Source: Salvia splendens
Lineage: Eukaryota; Streptophyta; Magnoliopsida; Lamiales; Lamiaceae
Length of the DNA stretch: 64,000 bases
Reading direction: 5' to 3'
NCBI RefSeq assembly: GCF_004379255.2
Contig: NC_056035.1
Location: 24,800,502-24,864,501 of the forward strand
In this document: positions 31,201-41,439 of the stretch, piece by piece
Numbering within the stretch: position 1 is the first letter of the stretch
Layout: the number at the start of each line of letters is the position of its first letter
Position numbers and translations under genes: made by a program
Notes under the pieces: generated by a model
Database searches by the model: none
What the model saw: the letters and a program-made list of their open reading frames with translations, nothing else
Told to the model about the DNA's origin: nothing

Positions 31201-32407
31201 CATCATTAATACACCGATCCTCCATGACGAACAGGATATCCCGAGGTGGAACCTCTCTAAGCATGGGGAATTCACGGTGGCTTCGACATGGGACACACTT
31301 CGAGGACGAAACCCGATCATCCATGGTTTGGGGGACGTTTGGAAGGTAGGCCTCACCAACTCAATAGCCATCTTTATCTGGAGGCTTCTCTCCAATCGGG
31401 TGCCGGTTGACACGAAACTTCAGTGGCGGGAGATTGAGCTAGCCTCTAAGTGCCAATGCTGCCCCCACAGACCGAACACTGAGTCACTCCAACACCTCTT
31501 CATTCAGGGATATGGAGCTCGCAGAGTATGGAGTGAGTTCGACGGCTGGTTCACAGGCCCGTTCCCACGCATCCATATCAATGACACAATCCCTACGAGA
31601 ATCGAAGTGTGGGCGCGAAGGTGCCAACAGCCGAACAAGAAACATCTTAGCCGAGCCACTCCATACCTCATCCTTTGGTTTATATGGTCGGAGAGAAACA
31701 GGAGCCGCCACCAAGGCACACAGTTTAAACCACAAAACGTGGTATGGCAGGTCCACATGTTCATTCGAAATGCTATGTCTAATGGAAGCTTGAAGCCGAA
31801 ACATTGGAAGGGAGTTAAACTTGGAATCAATATTCCTCAACAAGCGGCGGCAATCAGGGCGCTACCCCTAGCCATGGCAATCAAATGGAACCCCCCGGAT
31901 CAGCCGTGGATAAAGCTCAACACGGATGGCTCCTATAATGAAGCGAACGGCAGTACAGGGGCTGGCGGGATTATTCGAGACCACTCGGGTAAGATGCTCG
32001 TCGCCGTCAGCACACCCCTTGAAGCCCACTCGGCGTTAGAAGCGGAGCTGTTGGCCATGATTCACGGGCTAAATATAGCCAAGGAATACGGCCTACCAAT
32101 CTGGATTGAGTCAGATGCAGAGCAAGCAATCAAATTGGTCAATGGGACGGGATGGGGGCCGGCACTCGCTCGGCAAGCGGTGGCGCAACTAACCATTCTC
32201 AAACGCCAACTCAAATTCCGAGCCACCTTCATACACAGGGAGGGGAACAAAGCGGCGGACTTCCTTGCGAAAATGGGGCTAGTCCAAGACAGTGGCCTAC
32301 GAATGCACTACAACTCAGCACCGAGAGAACTATTGGACTTGGTTAGATTGGACGAGATGGGAGTGTCGCACATCCGAAACCTAGACGGGGACGGGTATCA
32401 AAGTTGA
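28241..32407 (+). CDS. LINE-2 ORF2: endonuclease, reverse transcriptase, RNase H (1388 aa)
   Basis: Intact frame from ATG 28241 (MSYNLMFWNVRG), two bases after the ORF1 stop. Endonuclease residues N9, E38, D136, N138 and SDH 216-218 are present. RT boxes are IDMAKAYDRVQW, LRQGDPISPALF and YADD 681-684. The zinc ribbon CQCC starts at 1071, and RNase H catalytic blocks follow D1229. It differs from the LINE-1 protein at a handful of sites. Enzymatically it looks complete; whether the element moves depends on ORF1, which is shifted near its start. Confidence 0.92.
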   Translation: MSYNLMFWNVRGIANAPTQNVLKRLIGCHNVLFLAIMEPLTQPDPDRFSKALGLSFIGSNMNEKIWMFAEEGSTFDIEVDSEQILHGYLKSHRLARPVAISAVYAKCTRAERHHLWDKMREIAGPLEGTPWIIGGDFNTMLSHQDRVGSDTNRQAEMVDFAEATEDCRLLDPGFDGAAFTWAKNGLFERLDRVLVSEDWTKTFEATRATNLPRIASDHGPILVRCTKMNTSAGAKAFRFQNMWIRHEGFMAVVQKAWEEPTGAGGILNIQIKQARVKKALKEWNKEVFGNIHANLKEKEEEIALAQSCFEARPTPDHRTAINKHIAEYILLLRMEEDFWRQKAALRWLAEGDKNTRFYQSWVKQKRVRLRIHSIRVNGQELTEEAEIKKSAVEFFQQLLAPNNPTLEDPDLDLIQQVHSAEKFADIADAPSADEVRSATFCISGDSAPGPDGFSATFYQACWPIVGPEVVDAIRQFFRGAFLPRSITATSIVLIPKKASPESWTDYRPISLCNVLNKIITKVLTSRLSPFLPQVISPNQSGFVKGRLLNDNALLAQEMFHELARCSPAPNVAVKIDMAKAYDRVQWPFLFKVLRRMGFPDSWISLMERCIGCCWFSVLVNGAPSGFFRSTRGLRQGDPISPALFVIAADYLSRALDKLILGQKDMTFKASRRCMEISHLAYADDIIIFTQAAANPMRRLRACLEKYERVSGQQVSLAKSNFYIAEAHEHWANSIQAEGGFSRGAFPFLYLGVPIYRGVKRTDMFLFLREKIARRISGWAHRHLSFGGRLTLIKSTLEAIPLHIFQAVEPTAGTLKQLDQQMARFFWGSTNEKKRTHWIGWEQMCRPTDEGGLGIRKTMEVLHAFNIKLWWRFREQNSLWARYMMAKYCSNSTPLTLRLPSRSSPTWRRLSRAWPLAQPHMRWLVGQGDIYFWDDIWLGNSPLRELSLDDRGRPTTRVSEFITNGGWDVPKLQLLHNQAGLPQHVIDGIINTPILHDEQDIPRWNLSKHGEFTVASTWDTLRGRNPIIHGLGDVWKVGLTNSIAIFIWRLLSNRVPVDTKLQWREIELASKCQCCPHRPNTESLQHLFIQGYGARRVWSEFDGWFTGPFPRIHINDTIPTRIEVWARRCQQPNKKHLSRATPYLILWFIWSERNRSRHQGTQFKPQNVVWQVHMFIRNAMSNGSLKPKHWKGVKLGINIPQQAAAIRALPLAMAIKWNPPDQPWIKLNTDGSYNEANGSTGAGGIIRDHSGKMLVAVSTPLEAHSALEAELLAMIHGLNIAKEYGLPIWIESDAEQAIKLVNGTGWGPALARQAVAQLTILKRQLKFRATFIHREGNKAADFLAKMGLVQDSGLRMHYNSAPRELLDLVRLDEMGVSHIRNLDGDGYQS

Positions 32408-32623
32408 TCATGAGACGACGGGAGACAATAGTGACTAGCTTTGTGGTTAATTGTATTTTGGAAAGGAGTATGATGAGGTCCGAACCTTGTGGGATCGGAC
32501 CGCATACTACTCTTGATTTTGTTACGGCACACCACTTTTGGGTGTGGCCACGCCTTGTAATTATCTCTTGTGGAAATATAGGGATGAGGGACCCACGAAC
32601 CCTCCACCGTAGAGGTGTTTGAT

Positions 32624-32649
<26 letters not shown>
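32408..32649 (+). other. LINE-2 3' UTR and poly(A)
   Basis: Contains the stem GGTCCGA (32477-32483) / TCGGACC (32495-32501) and a CACACC/GGTGTG hairpin, then an A-run of about 26 whose last four bases may belong to the target duplication. Confidence 0.8.
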
Positions 32650-32654
<5 letters not shown>

Positions 32655-33704
32655 TTCAATAATGGAGCCGCTCACAACCCCAAACCTGGAGAAGTTCTTA
32701 AAAGCCTTGGGGATGACCTTCAAGGGCTTGAACTCCAACGGGAAGATTTGGGTTTTTGTGGAAGAAGGGGCAGACTTTTGAGGTGGAAGATGATTCGGAT
32801 CAGGTGTTCCATGGGCGGTTTGCTTGTCCTAGACTACCGAGCCCTTTTATGGTCTCGGCCGTGTATGCAAAGTGCACAAGGGGGGAGCGACATGTACTGT
32901 GGGACAAAATGAGGGACTTTTCCCAAGCCACCGAAGGAATGCCTTGGATCATTGGTGGGGACTTCAACAGAATTTTCTCCACGGGGATCGAGCGGGAAGC
33001 AATACAAAACGGCAGGCGGAGATGATTGATTTTGCCGAACCCATTGAGGATTGCAGGCTACTTGATCCGGGCTTTGATGGCTCAGACTACACATGGGCCA
33101 AGAATGGGTTGATGGAAAGGTTGGATCGAGCCTTGGTGAGCGAACTGTGGACGAGACTCTTTGAGGCGATCAGGGTGGCAAATCTCCCTCGGGTAGCTCG
33201 GACCATGGACCGGTCCTTGTCAGGTGCTGGACGGTGAACCATCCCGAGGGTGGCAGAGCGTTCCGATTCCAGAACATGTGGGTCCGACATGAGGGTTTTG
33301 ATGACCTTGTGCACGATGCATGGACGGCTCCTACAGAGGCGGAGGGTCTTCTCAACCTACAGATCATATTATCTAGGATAAAAAAGACGTTCAAACGGTG
33401 GAATAAGGAGATCTTCCGGAACATCCATTCCAACCTCAGAAATAGTGAAGAGAGTATTGCCCAGGCCCAGGCCGAGTTTGAATCAGACCCCTCGCCGAGT
33501 GAAGAGAGTATTGCCCGAGTTTGAATCAGGCCGAGTATTACCCGAGTTTGAATCAGGCCCAGGACGAGTGAAGAGAGTATTGCCCAGGCCCAGGCCCAGG
33601 CCCAGGCCGAGTTTGAATCAGATTGCGGAGTACATCCTTCTCCTCAAGATGGAAGAAGATTTCTGGAGCCAGAAAGCGGCCCTCCGCTGGCTTGATGAGG
33701 GAGA
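32646..33704 (+). repeat. Tandem unit 0, right part (LINE-B endonuclease fragment)
   Basis: Begins with the second LINE-2 target duplication and carries a fragment of LINE-B ORF2: MEPLTTPNLEKFLKALG, KIWVFVEEG, VSAVYAKCTRGERHVLWDKM, WIIGGDFN, then FRFQNMWVRHEG and the linker. Frames are broken by at least two indels. Unit 0 is split in three by other events: 10606-10843 (inverted), 23821-24929 and 32663-33704, which sum to 238 + 1109 + 1042 = 2389 bp, the length of units 2 and 3. It ends at the CAAAA junction to unit 1. Confidence 0.85.
33583..33606 (+). repeat. CCCAGG microsatellite in a LINE-B minisatellite
   Basis: Four copies of CCCAGG inside a larger imperfect repeat of a GAGTGAAGAGAGTATTGCC / GAGTTTGAATCAGGCC type (about 33440-33625). 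Corresponding tracts: 35972-36001 (5 copies), 38367-38390 (4), 40756-40779 (4), 51002-51013 (2). The repeat derives from codons for ESIAQAQAEFES of the ORF2 linker. Confidence 0.85.
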
Positions 33705-36099
33705 CAAAATGAAGAGTCATTTTTAAGTTACTTTTTGAGTTAAATAAGTGACTTTAGATGTCCTAAAGCCACACCAATAGTTTAGGAGTTACTTTTCACT
33801 TATTATGAGTCATTCTAAAGGTCTTAAGTTGTACTAATGATATGAGACTTTCAAGAGTCCATTCTAGCCTATAAATAGGCTTGTAAGCATGTCATTTGAG
33901 GACACCATTGATCAAATACGAAAATAGACTTTGTCTTGTGAGTTGAATTCTCTTTGTAGAGTTTTTCACTTGTATGGAACTTATCAAGATACTTTGAGCA
34001 AGTTCTTGTGGCGTTCAACCATACCGAGATTCTTGGCTGATCATATAGCCAACGGGTCGAGGTTTTCCAAGCTCTGGAAGTGGATCAAACCAGATTATCA
34101 ATCAAGGAAGTCCGCTGCCAAACCTAATACGTGGGGTTCTAGGATCAATATATCCAACGGGTCCTTCGTCCTATCCCAATCCATATCAATTTGTGGGCGT
34201 GAAACAGTGCAACAAGTTAAATGGGATAAGATTCCATCCTATTGCCGGGAATGCAAACATGTGGGCCACAAAAGTGACGTTTGTTATGCAGCGGACAAGG
34301 TGGAACGACCCCCGAAATGGAACTACAACATAGTCCCTCCAAAACAGCCACAAAGTGGAGATCAAGGTGCCGGAAAAGAAAGTGGTGTGCCGAAACAAAA
34401 TGGGAATACCATGGAATGGAAACAATATTGGAAAAACAAAGTCATGACATAACAACCACGAGTAAACCCGAAGGCAAAAGAAAACAAAGGCTCGGAGTGG
34501 TTGGGCTCCGACATTATGGGGAAAATGCAAAAGGGATGCGACATGGGGATGGTTCCCTTCCCCGGGGAAGGGGAACGTAGCGGGCGAGAAAGCCCAAAAC
34601 AACCCAGGGACCCGGCTACTTTAAACCCTTCCCTATAGAAGAGAACGGAGGGGCTCACAGAGAAGATTGAGCATCGAACGGCATAGAAAATCCTCGACCT
34701 CGACTGGCCAAGGGAGACCGAGAACACCGAGCAGTCACCCCGCCCCCGAGAGACCCGAAGTTCAAGAGCCGAGAAGCCACATGAGTACCAATCGCTATTC
34801 CTCCCTCATGGCGAGTGAAATCTATGAGGAGAATGATTTCGGAGAATTTGAAGACCAGGAGACTGACATGCCACTTGACAAAGTTGATGATGGGACCAAA
34901 CCCACAATCATGGATGCGGAGGCATATCAAGCGAGGAACGACCTCCAAATCATCGAATTCCAAGGGGGACCTTCAAACCCACCGGGTACGAACTATTTTT
35001 GTTAAACATGTCAATTAATCAAATCTCACAACGTAAAATTTCTTTCAATAATGGAGCCGCTCACAACCCCAAACCTGGAGAAGTTCTTAAAAGCCTTGGG
35101 GATGACCTTCAAGGGCTTGAACTCCAACGGGAAGATTTGGGTTTTTGTGGAAGAAGGGGCAGACTTTTGAGGTGGAAGATGATTCGGATCAGGTGTTCCA
35201 TGGGCGGTTTGCTTGTCCTAGACTACCGAGCCCTTTTATGGTCTCGGCCGTGTATGCAAAGTGCACAAGGGGGGAGCGACATGTACTGTGGGACAAAATG
35301 AGGGACTTTTCCCAAGCCACCGAAGGAATGCCTTGGATCATTGGTGGGGACTTCAACAGAATTTTCTCCACGGGGATCGAGCGGGAAGCAATACAAAACG
35401 GCAGGCGGAGATGATTGATTTTGCCGAAGCCATTGAGGATTGCAGGCTACTTGATCCGGGCTTTGATGGCTCAGACTACACATGGGCCAAGAATGGGTTG
35501 ATGGAAAGGTTGGATCGAGCCTTGGTGAGCGAACTGTGGACGAGACTCTTTGAGGCGATCAGGGTGGCAAATCTCCCTCGGGTAGCTCGGACCATGGACC
35601 GGTCCTTGTCAGGTGCTGGACGGTGAACCATCCCGAGGGTGGCAGAGCGTTCCGATTCCAGAACATGTGGGTCCGACATGAGGGTTTTGATGACCTTGTG
35701 CACGATGCATGGACGGCTCCTACAGAGGCGGAGGGTCTTCTCAACCTACAGATCATATTATCTAGGATAAAAAAGACGTTCAAACGGTGGAATAAGGAGA
35801 TCTTCCGGAACATCCATTCCAACCTCAGAAATAGTGAAGAGAGTATTGCCCAGGCCCAGGCCGAGTTTGAATCAGACCCCTCGCCGAGTGAAGAGAGTAT
35901 TGCCCGAGTTTGAATCAGGCCGAGTATTACCCGAGTTTGAATCAGGCCCAGGACGAGTGAAGAGAGTATTGCCCAGGCCCAGGCCCAGGCCCAGGCCCAG
36001 GCCGAGTTTGAATCAGATTGCGGAGTACATCCTTCTCCTCAAGATGGAAGAAGATTTCTGGAGCCAGAAAGCGGCCCTCCGCTGGCTTGATGAGGGAGA
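33705..36099 (+). repeat. Tandem unit 1 (gypsy LTR part + LINE-B), 2395 bp
   Basis: Starts at the junction GAGA-CAAAA-TGAAGAG, where LINE-B ORF2 is joined to position 291 of the gypsy LTR. It contains 3'-type U3 with TATA box (33870-33877), R-U5 to ATATCA, LINE-B ORF1 knuckle and C terminus (to about 35005), and the endonuclease fragment. It carries GTCATTTGAGG like the 3' LTR, but shares TATGGAAC, CCGAGATTC and CCTAATACG with units 2-4. It is six bases longer than units 2 and 3 owing to one more CCCAGG. Confidence 0.9.
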
Positions 36100-38488
36100 C
36101 AAAATGAAGAGTCATTTTTAAGTTACTTTTTGAGTTAAATAAGTGACTTTAGATGTCCTAAAGCCACACCAATAGTTTAGGAGTTACTTTTCACTTATTA
36201 TGAGTCATTCTAAAGGTCTTAAGTTGTACTAATGATATGAGACTTTCAAGAGTCCATTCTAGCCTATAAATAGGCTTGTAAGCATGTCCTTTGAGGACAC
36301 CATTGATCAAATACGAAAATAGACTTTGTCTTGTGAGTTGAATTCTCTTTGTAGAGTTTTTCACTTGTATGGAACTTATCAAGATACTTTGAGCAAGTTC
36401 TTGTGGCGTTCAACCATACCGAGATTCTTGGCTGATCATATAGCCAACGGGTCGAGGTTTTCCAAGCTCTGGAAGTGGATCAAACCAGATTATCAATCAA
36501 GGAAGTCCGCTGCCAAACCTAATACGTGGGGTTCTAGGATCAATATATCCAACGGGTCCTTCGTCCTATCCCAATCCATATCAATTTGTGGGCGTGAAAC
36601 AGTGCAACAAGTTAAATGGGATAAGATTCCATCCTATTGCCGGGAATGCAAACATGTGGGCCACAAAAGTGACGTTTGTTATGCAGCGGACAAGGTGGAA
36701 CGACCCCCGAAATGGAACTACAACATAGTCCCTCCAAAACAGCCACAAAGTGGAGATCAAGGTGCCGGAAAAGAAAGTGGTGTGCCGAAACAAAATGGGA
36801 ATACCATGGAATGGAAACAATATTGGAAAAACAAAGTCATGACATAACAACCACGAGTAAACCCGAAGGCAAAAGAAAACAAAGGCTCGGAGTGGTTGGG
36901 CTCCGACATTATGGGGAAAATGCAAAAGGGATGCGACATGGGGATGGTTCCCTTCCCCGGGGAAGGGGAACGTAGCGGGCGAGAAAGCCCAAAACAACCC
37001 AGGGACCCGGCTACTTTAAACCCTTCCCTATAGAAGAGAACGGAGGGGCTCACAGAGAAGATTGAGCATCGAACGGCATAGAAAATCCTCGACCTCGACT
37101 GGCCAAGGGAGACCGAGAACACCGAGCAGTCACCCCGCCCCCGAGAGACCCGAAGTTCAAGAGCCGAGAAGCCACATGAGTACCAATCGCTATTCCTCCC
37201 TCATGGCGAGTGAAATCTATGAGGAGAATGATTTCGGAGAATTTGAAGACCAGGAGACTGACATGCCACTTGACAAAGTTGATGATGGGACCAAACCCAC
37301 AATCATGGATGCGGAGGCATATCAAGCGAGGAACGACCTCCAAATCATCGAATTCCAAGGGGGACCTTCAAACCCACCGGGTACGAACTATTTTTGTTAA
37401 ACATGTCAATTAATCAAATCTCACAACGTAAAATTTCTTTCAATAATGGAGCCGCTCACAACCCCAAACCTGGAGAAGTTCTTAAAAGCCTTGGGGATGA
37501 CCTTCAAGGGCTTGAACTCCAACGGGAAGATTTGGGTTTTTGTGGAAGAAGGGGCAGACTTTTGAGGTGGAAGATGATTCGGATCAGGTGTTCCATGGGC
37601 GGTTTGCTTGTCCTAGACTACCGAGCCCTTTTATGGTCTCGGCCGTGTATGCAAAGTGCACAAGGGGGGAGCGACATGTACTGTGGGACAAAATGAGGGA
37701 CTTTTCCCAAGCCACCGAAGGAATGCCTTGGATCATTGGTGGGGACTTCAACAGAATTTTCTCCACGGGGATCGAGCGGGAAGCAATACAAAACGGCAGG
37801 CGGAGATGATTGATTTTGCCGAAGCCATTGAGGATTGCAGGCTACTTGATCCGGGCTTTGATGGCTCAGACTACACATGGGCCAAGAATGGGTTGATGGA
37901 AAGGTTGGATCGAGCCTTGGTGAGCGAACTGTGGACGAGACTCTTTGAGGCGATCAGGGTGGCAAATCTCCCTCGGGTAGCTCGGACCATGGACCGGTCC
38001 TTGTCAGGTGCTGGACGGTGAACCATCCCGAGGGTGGCAGAGCGTTCCGATTCCAGAACATGTGGGTCCGACATGAGGGTTTTGATGACCTTGTGCACGA
38101 TGCATGGACGGCTCCTACAGAGGCGGAGGGTCTTCTCAACCTACAGATCATATTATCTAGGATAAAAAAGACGTTCAAACGGTGGAATAAGGAGATCTTC
38201 CGGAACATCCATTCCAACCTCAGAAATAGTGAAGAGAGTATTGCCCAGGCCCAGGCCGAGTTTGAATCAGACCCCTCGCCGAGTGAAGAGAGTATTGCCC
38301 GAGTTTGAATCAGGCCGAGTATTACCCGAGTTTGAATCAGGCCCAGGACGAGTGAAGAGAGTATTGCCCAGGCCCAGGCCCAGGCCCAGGCCGAGTTTGA
38401 ATCAGATTGCGGAGTACATCCTTCTCCTCAAGATGGAAGAAGATTTCTGGAGCCAGAAAGCGGCCCTCCGCTGGCTTGATGAGGGAGA
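36100..38488 (+). repeat. Tandem unit 2, 2389 bp
   Basis: Same content as unit 1. It has GTCCTTTGAGG upstream of R, a change shared with units 3 and 4 only. LTR TATA box at 36265-36272; ORF1 knuckle region at about 36590-36847; ORF1 C terminus to 37400; endonuclease fragment 37446-38488. Confidence 0.9.
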
Positions 38489-40877
38489 CAAAATGAAGAG
38501 TCATTTTTAAGTTACTTTTTGAGTTAAATAAGTGACTTTAGATGTCCTAAAGCCACACCAATAGTTTAGGAGTTACTTTTCACTTATTATGAGTCATTCT
38601 AAAGGTCTTAAGTTGTACTAATGATATGAGACTTTCAAGAGTCCATTCTAGCCTATAAATAGGCTTGTAAGCATGTCCTTTGAGGACACCATTGATCAAA
38701 TACGAAAATAGACTTTGTCTTGTGAGTTGAATTCTCTTTGTAGAGTTTTTCACTTGTATGGAACTTATCAAGATACTTTGAGCAAGTTCTTGTGGCGTTC
38801 AACCATACCGAGATTCTTGGCTGATCATATAGCCAACGGGTCGAGGTTTTCCAAGCTCTGGAAGTGGATCAAACCAGATTATCAATCAAGGAAGTCCGCT
38901 GCCAAACCTAATACGTGGGGTTCTAGGATCAATATATCCAACGGGTCCTTCGTCCTATCCCAATCCATATCAATTTGTGGGCGTGAAACAGTGCAACAAG
39001 TTAAATGGGATAAGATTCCATCCTATTGCCGGGAATGCAAACATGTGGGCCACAAAAGTGACGTTTGTTATGCAGCGGACAAGGTGGAACGACCCCCGAA
39101 ATGGAACTACAACATAGTCCCTCCAAAACAGCCACAAAGTGGAGATCAAGGTGCCGGAAAAGAAAGTGGTGTGCCGAAACAAAATGGGAATACCATGGAA
39201 TGGAAACAATACTGGAAAAACAAAGTCATGACATAACAACCACGAGTAAACCCGAAGGCAAAAGAAAACAAAGGCTCGGAGTGGTTGGGCTCCGACATTA
39301 TGGGGAAAATGCAAAAGGGATGCGACATGGGGATGGTTCCCTTCCCCGGGGAAGGGGAACGTAGCGGGCGAGAAAGCCCAAAACAACCCAGGGACCCGGC
39401 TACTTTAAACCCTTCCCTATAGAAGAGAACGGAGGGGCTCACAGAGAAGATTGAGCATCGAACGGCATAGAAAATCCTCGACCTCGACTGGCCAAGGGAG
39501 ACCGAGAACACCGAGCAGTCACCCCGCCCCCGAGAGACCCGAAGTTCAAGAGCCGAGAAGCCACATGAGTACCAATCGCTATTCCTCCCTCATGGCGAGT
39601 GAAATCTATGAGGAGAATGATTTCGGAGAATTTGAAGACCAGGAGACTGACATGCCACTTGACAAAGTTGATGATGGGACCAAACCCACAATCATGGATG
39701 CGGAGGCATATCAAGCGAGGAACGACCTCCAAATCATCGAATTCCAAGGGGGACCTTCAAACCCACCGGGTACGAACTATTTTTGTTAAACATGTCAATT
39801 AATCAAATCTCACAACGTAAAATTTCTTTCAATAATGGAGCCGCTCACAACCCCAAACCTGGAGAAGTTCTTAAAAGCCTTGGGGATGACCTTCAAGGGC
39901 TTGAACTCCAACGGGAAGATTTGGGTTTTTGTGGAAGAAGGGGCAGACTTTTGAGGTGGAAGATGATTCGGATCAGGTGTTCCATGGGCGGTTTGCTTGT
40001 CCTAGACTACCGAGCCCTTTTATGGTCTCGGCCGTGTATGCAAAGTGCACAAGGGGGGAGCGACATGTACTGTGGGACAAAATGAGGGACTTTTCCCAAG
40101 CCACCGAAGGAATGCCTTGGATCATTGGTGGGGACTTCAACAGAATTTTCTCCACGGGGATCGAGCGGGAAGCAATACAAAACGGCAGGCGGAGATGATT
40201 GATTTTGCCGAAGCCATTGAGGATTGCAGGCTACTTGATCCGGGCTTTGATGGCTCAGACTACACATGGGCCAAGAATGGGTTGATGGAAAGGTTGGATC
40301 GAGCCTTGGTGAGCGAACTGTGGACGAGACTCTTTGAGGCGATCAGGGTGGCAAATCTCCCTCGGGTAGCTCGGACCATGGACCGGTCCTTGTCAGGTGC
40401 TGGACGGTGAACCATCCCGAGGGTGGCAGAGCGTTCCGATTCCAGAACATGTGGGTCCGACATGAGGGTTTTGATGACCTTGTGCACGATGCATGGACGG
40501 CTCCTACAGAGGCGGAGGGTCTTCTCAACCTACAGATCATATTATCTAGGATAAAAAAGACGTTCAAACGGTGGAATAAGGAGATCTTCCGGAACATCCA
40601 TTCCAACCTCAGAAATAGTGAAGAGAGTATTGCCCAGGCCCAGGCCGAGTTTGAATCAGACCCCTCGCCGAGTGAAGAGAGTATTGCCCGAGTTTGAATC
40701 AGGCCGAGTATTACCCGAGTTTGAATCAGGCCCAGGACGAGTGAAGAGAGTATTGCCCAGGCCCAGGCCCAGGCCCAGGCCGAGTTTGAATCAGATTGCG
40801 GAGTACATCCTTCTCCTCAAGATGGAAGAAGATTTCTGGAGCCAGAAAGCGGCCCTCCGCTGGCTTGATGAGGGAGA
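38489..40877 (+). repeat. Tandem unit 3, 2389 bp
   Basis: Nearly identical to unit 2, with small private changes such as ATACTGG for ATATTGG near 39210. LTR TATA box at 38654-38661; knuckle at about 38980-39236; endonuclease fragment 39835-40877. Confidence 0.9.
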
Positions 40878-41146
40878 CAAAATGAAGAGTCATTTTTAAG
40901 TTACTTTTTGAGTTAAATAAGTGACTTTAGATGTCCTAAAGCCACACCAATAGTTTAGGAGTTACTTTTCACTTATTATGAGTCATTCTAAAGGTCTTAA
41001 GTTGTACTAATGATATGAGACTTTCAAGAGTCCATTCTAGCCTATAAATAGGCTTGTAAGCATGTCCTTTGAGGACACCATTGATCAAATACGAAAATAG
41101 ACTTTGTCTTGTGAGTTGAATTCTCTTTGTAGAGTTTTTCACTTGT

Positions 41147-41164
41147 ATGGAACTTATCAAGATA
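41147..41164. repeat. Target duplication of LINE-3, left copy (17-18 bp)
   Basis: ATGGAACTTATCAAGATA, repeated at 48989-49006 after the poly(A). The first A may belong to the tail. Confidence 0.88.
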
Positions 41165-41439
41165 AACCACTTAGTGAGAGAAGCTCCTCCTTCTCTCTAA
41201 AATACTCCACCCTATTGTACCTCCTTTGATCTCCGCCGCCAATCTCCCACCACCACCTCCCCACCCGACGACATTCGCCGACCCCAGCCACCACCCCTCG
41301 TCCAACGGTTCATCACCTTTCATCATCCTCCTTGGCGGTTACCACCCCTTTCATCATCCTCCTTGGCTCGCGGCTCCCGTCAACCTCTACTCCACGTCTT
41401 GGCTATACCTTGCCGAAGGCCGCCCGGCTGGCCGAAACA

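Larger units (their letters stand above)
24930..32645 (+). mobile_element. LINE-2, full-length LINE nearly identical to LINE-1
   Basis: A 7.7-kb plus-strand LINE with conserved 5' end at about 24941 (AATTGTAAGTTAGAGAGAG), 11 extra bases before it, ORF1, ORF2, 3' UTR and poly(A) ending near 32645. It is inserted into the LINE-B part of tandem unit 0 with a 17-bp duplication starting AAAA, as expected for an L1-type endonuclease. It differs from LINE-1 at scattered bases only (for example Pro for Ser in LRLPSRSS, GYQS at the ORF2 end). Confidence 0.92.

Noticed and set aside
32624..32649. Poly(A) and poly(T) runs (10573, 15352, 32624, 48941, 55488) as terminators or assembly gaps
   Set aside because: Each is exactly at a LINE 3' end and, where checkable, next to a target duplication, so they are poly(A) tails.
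33440..33625. Regularly spaced repeats resembling a CRISPR array
   Set aside because: Repeat units are directly adjacent and imperfect, without unique spacers of constant length, and derive from LINE ORF2 codons. The DNA is eukaryotic.
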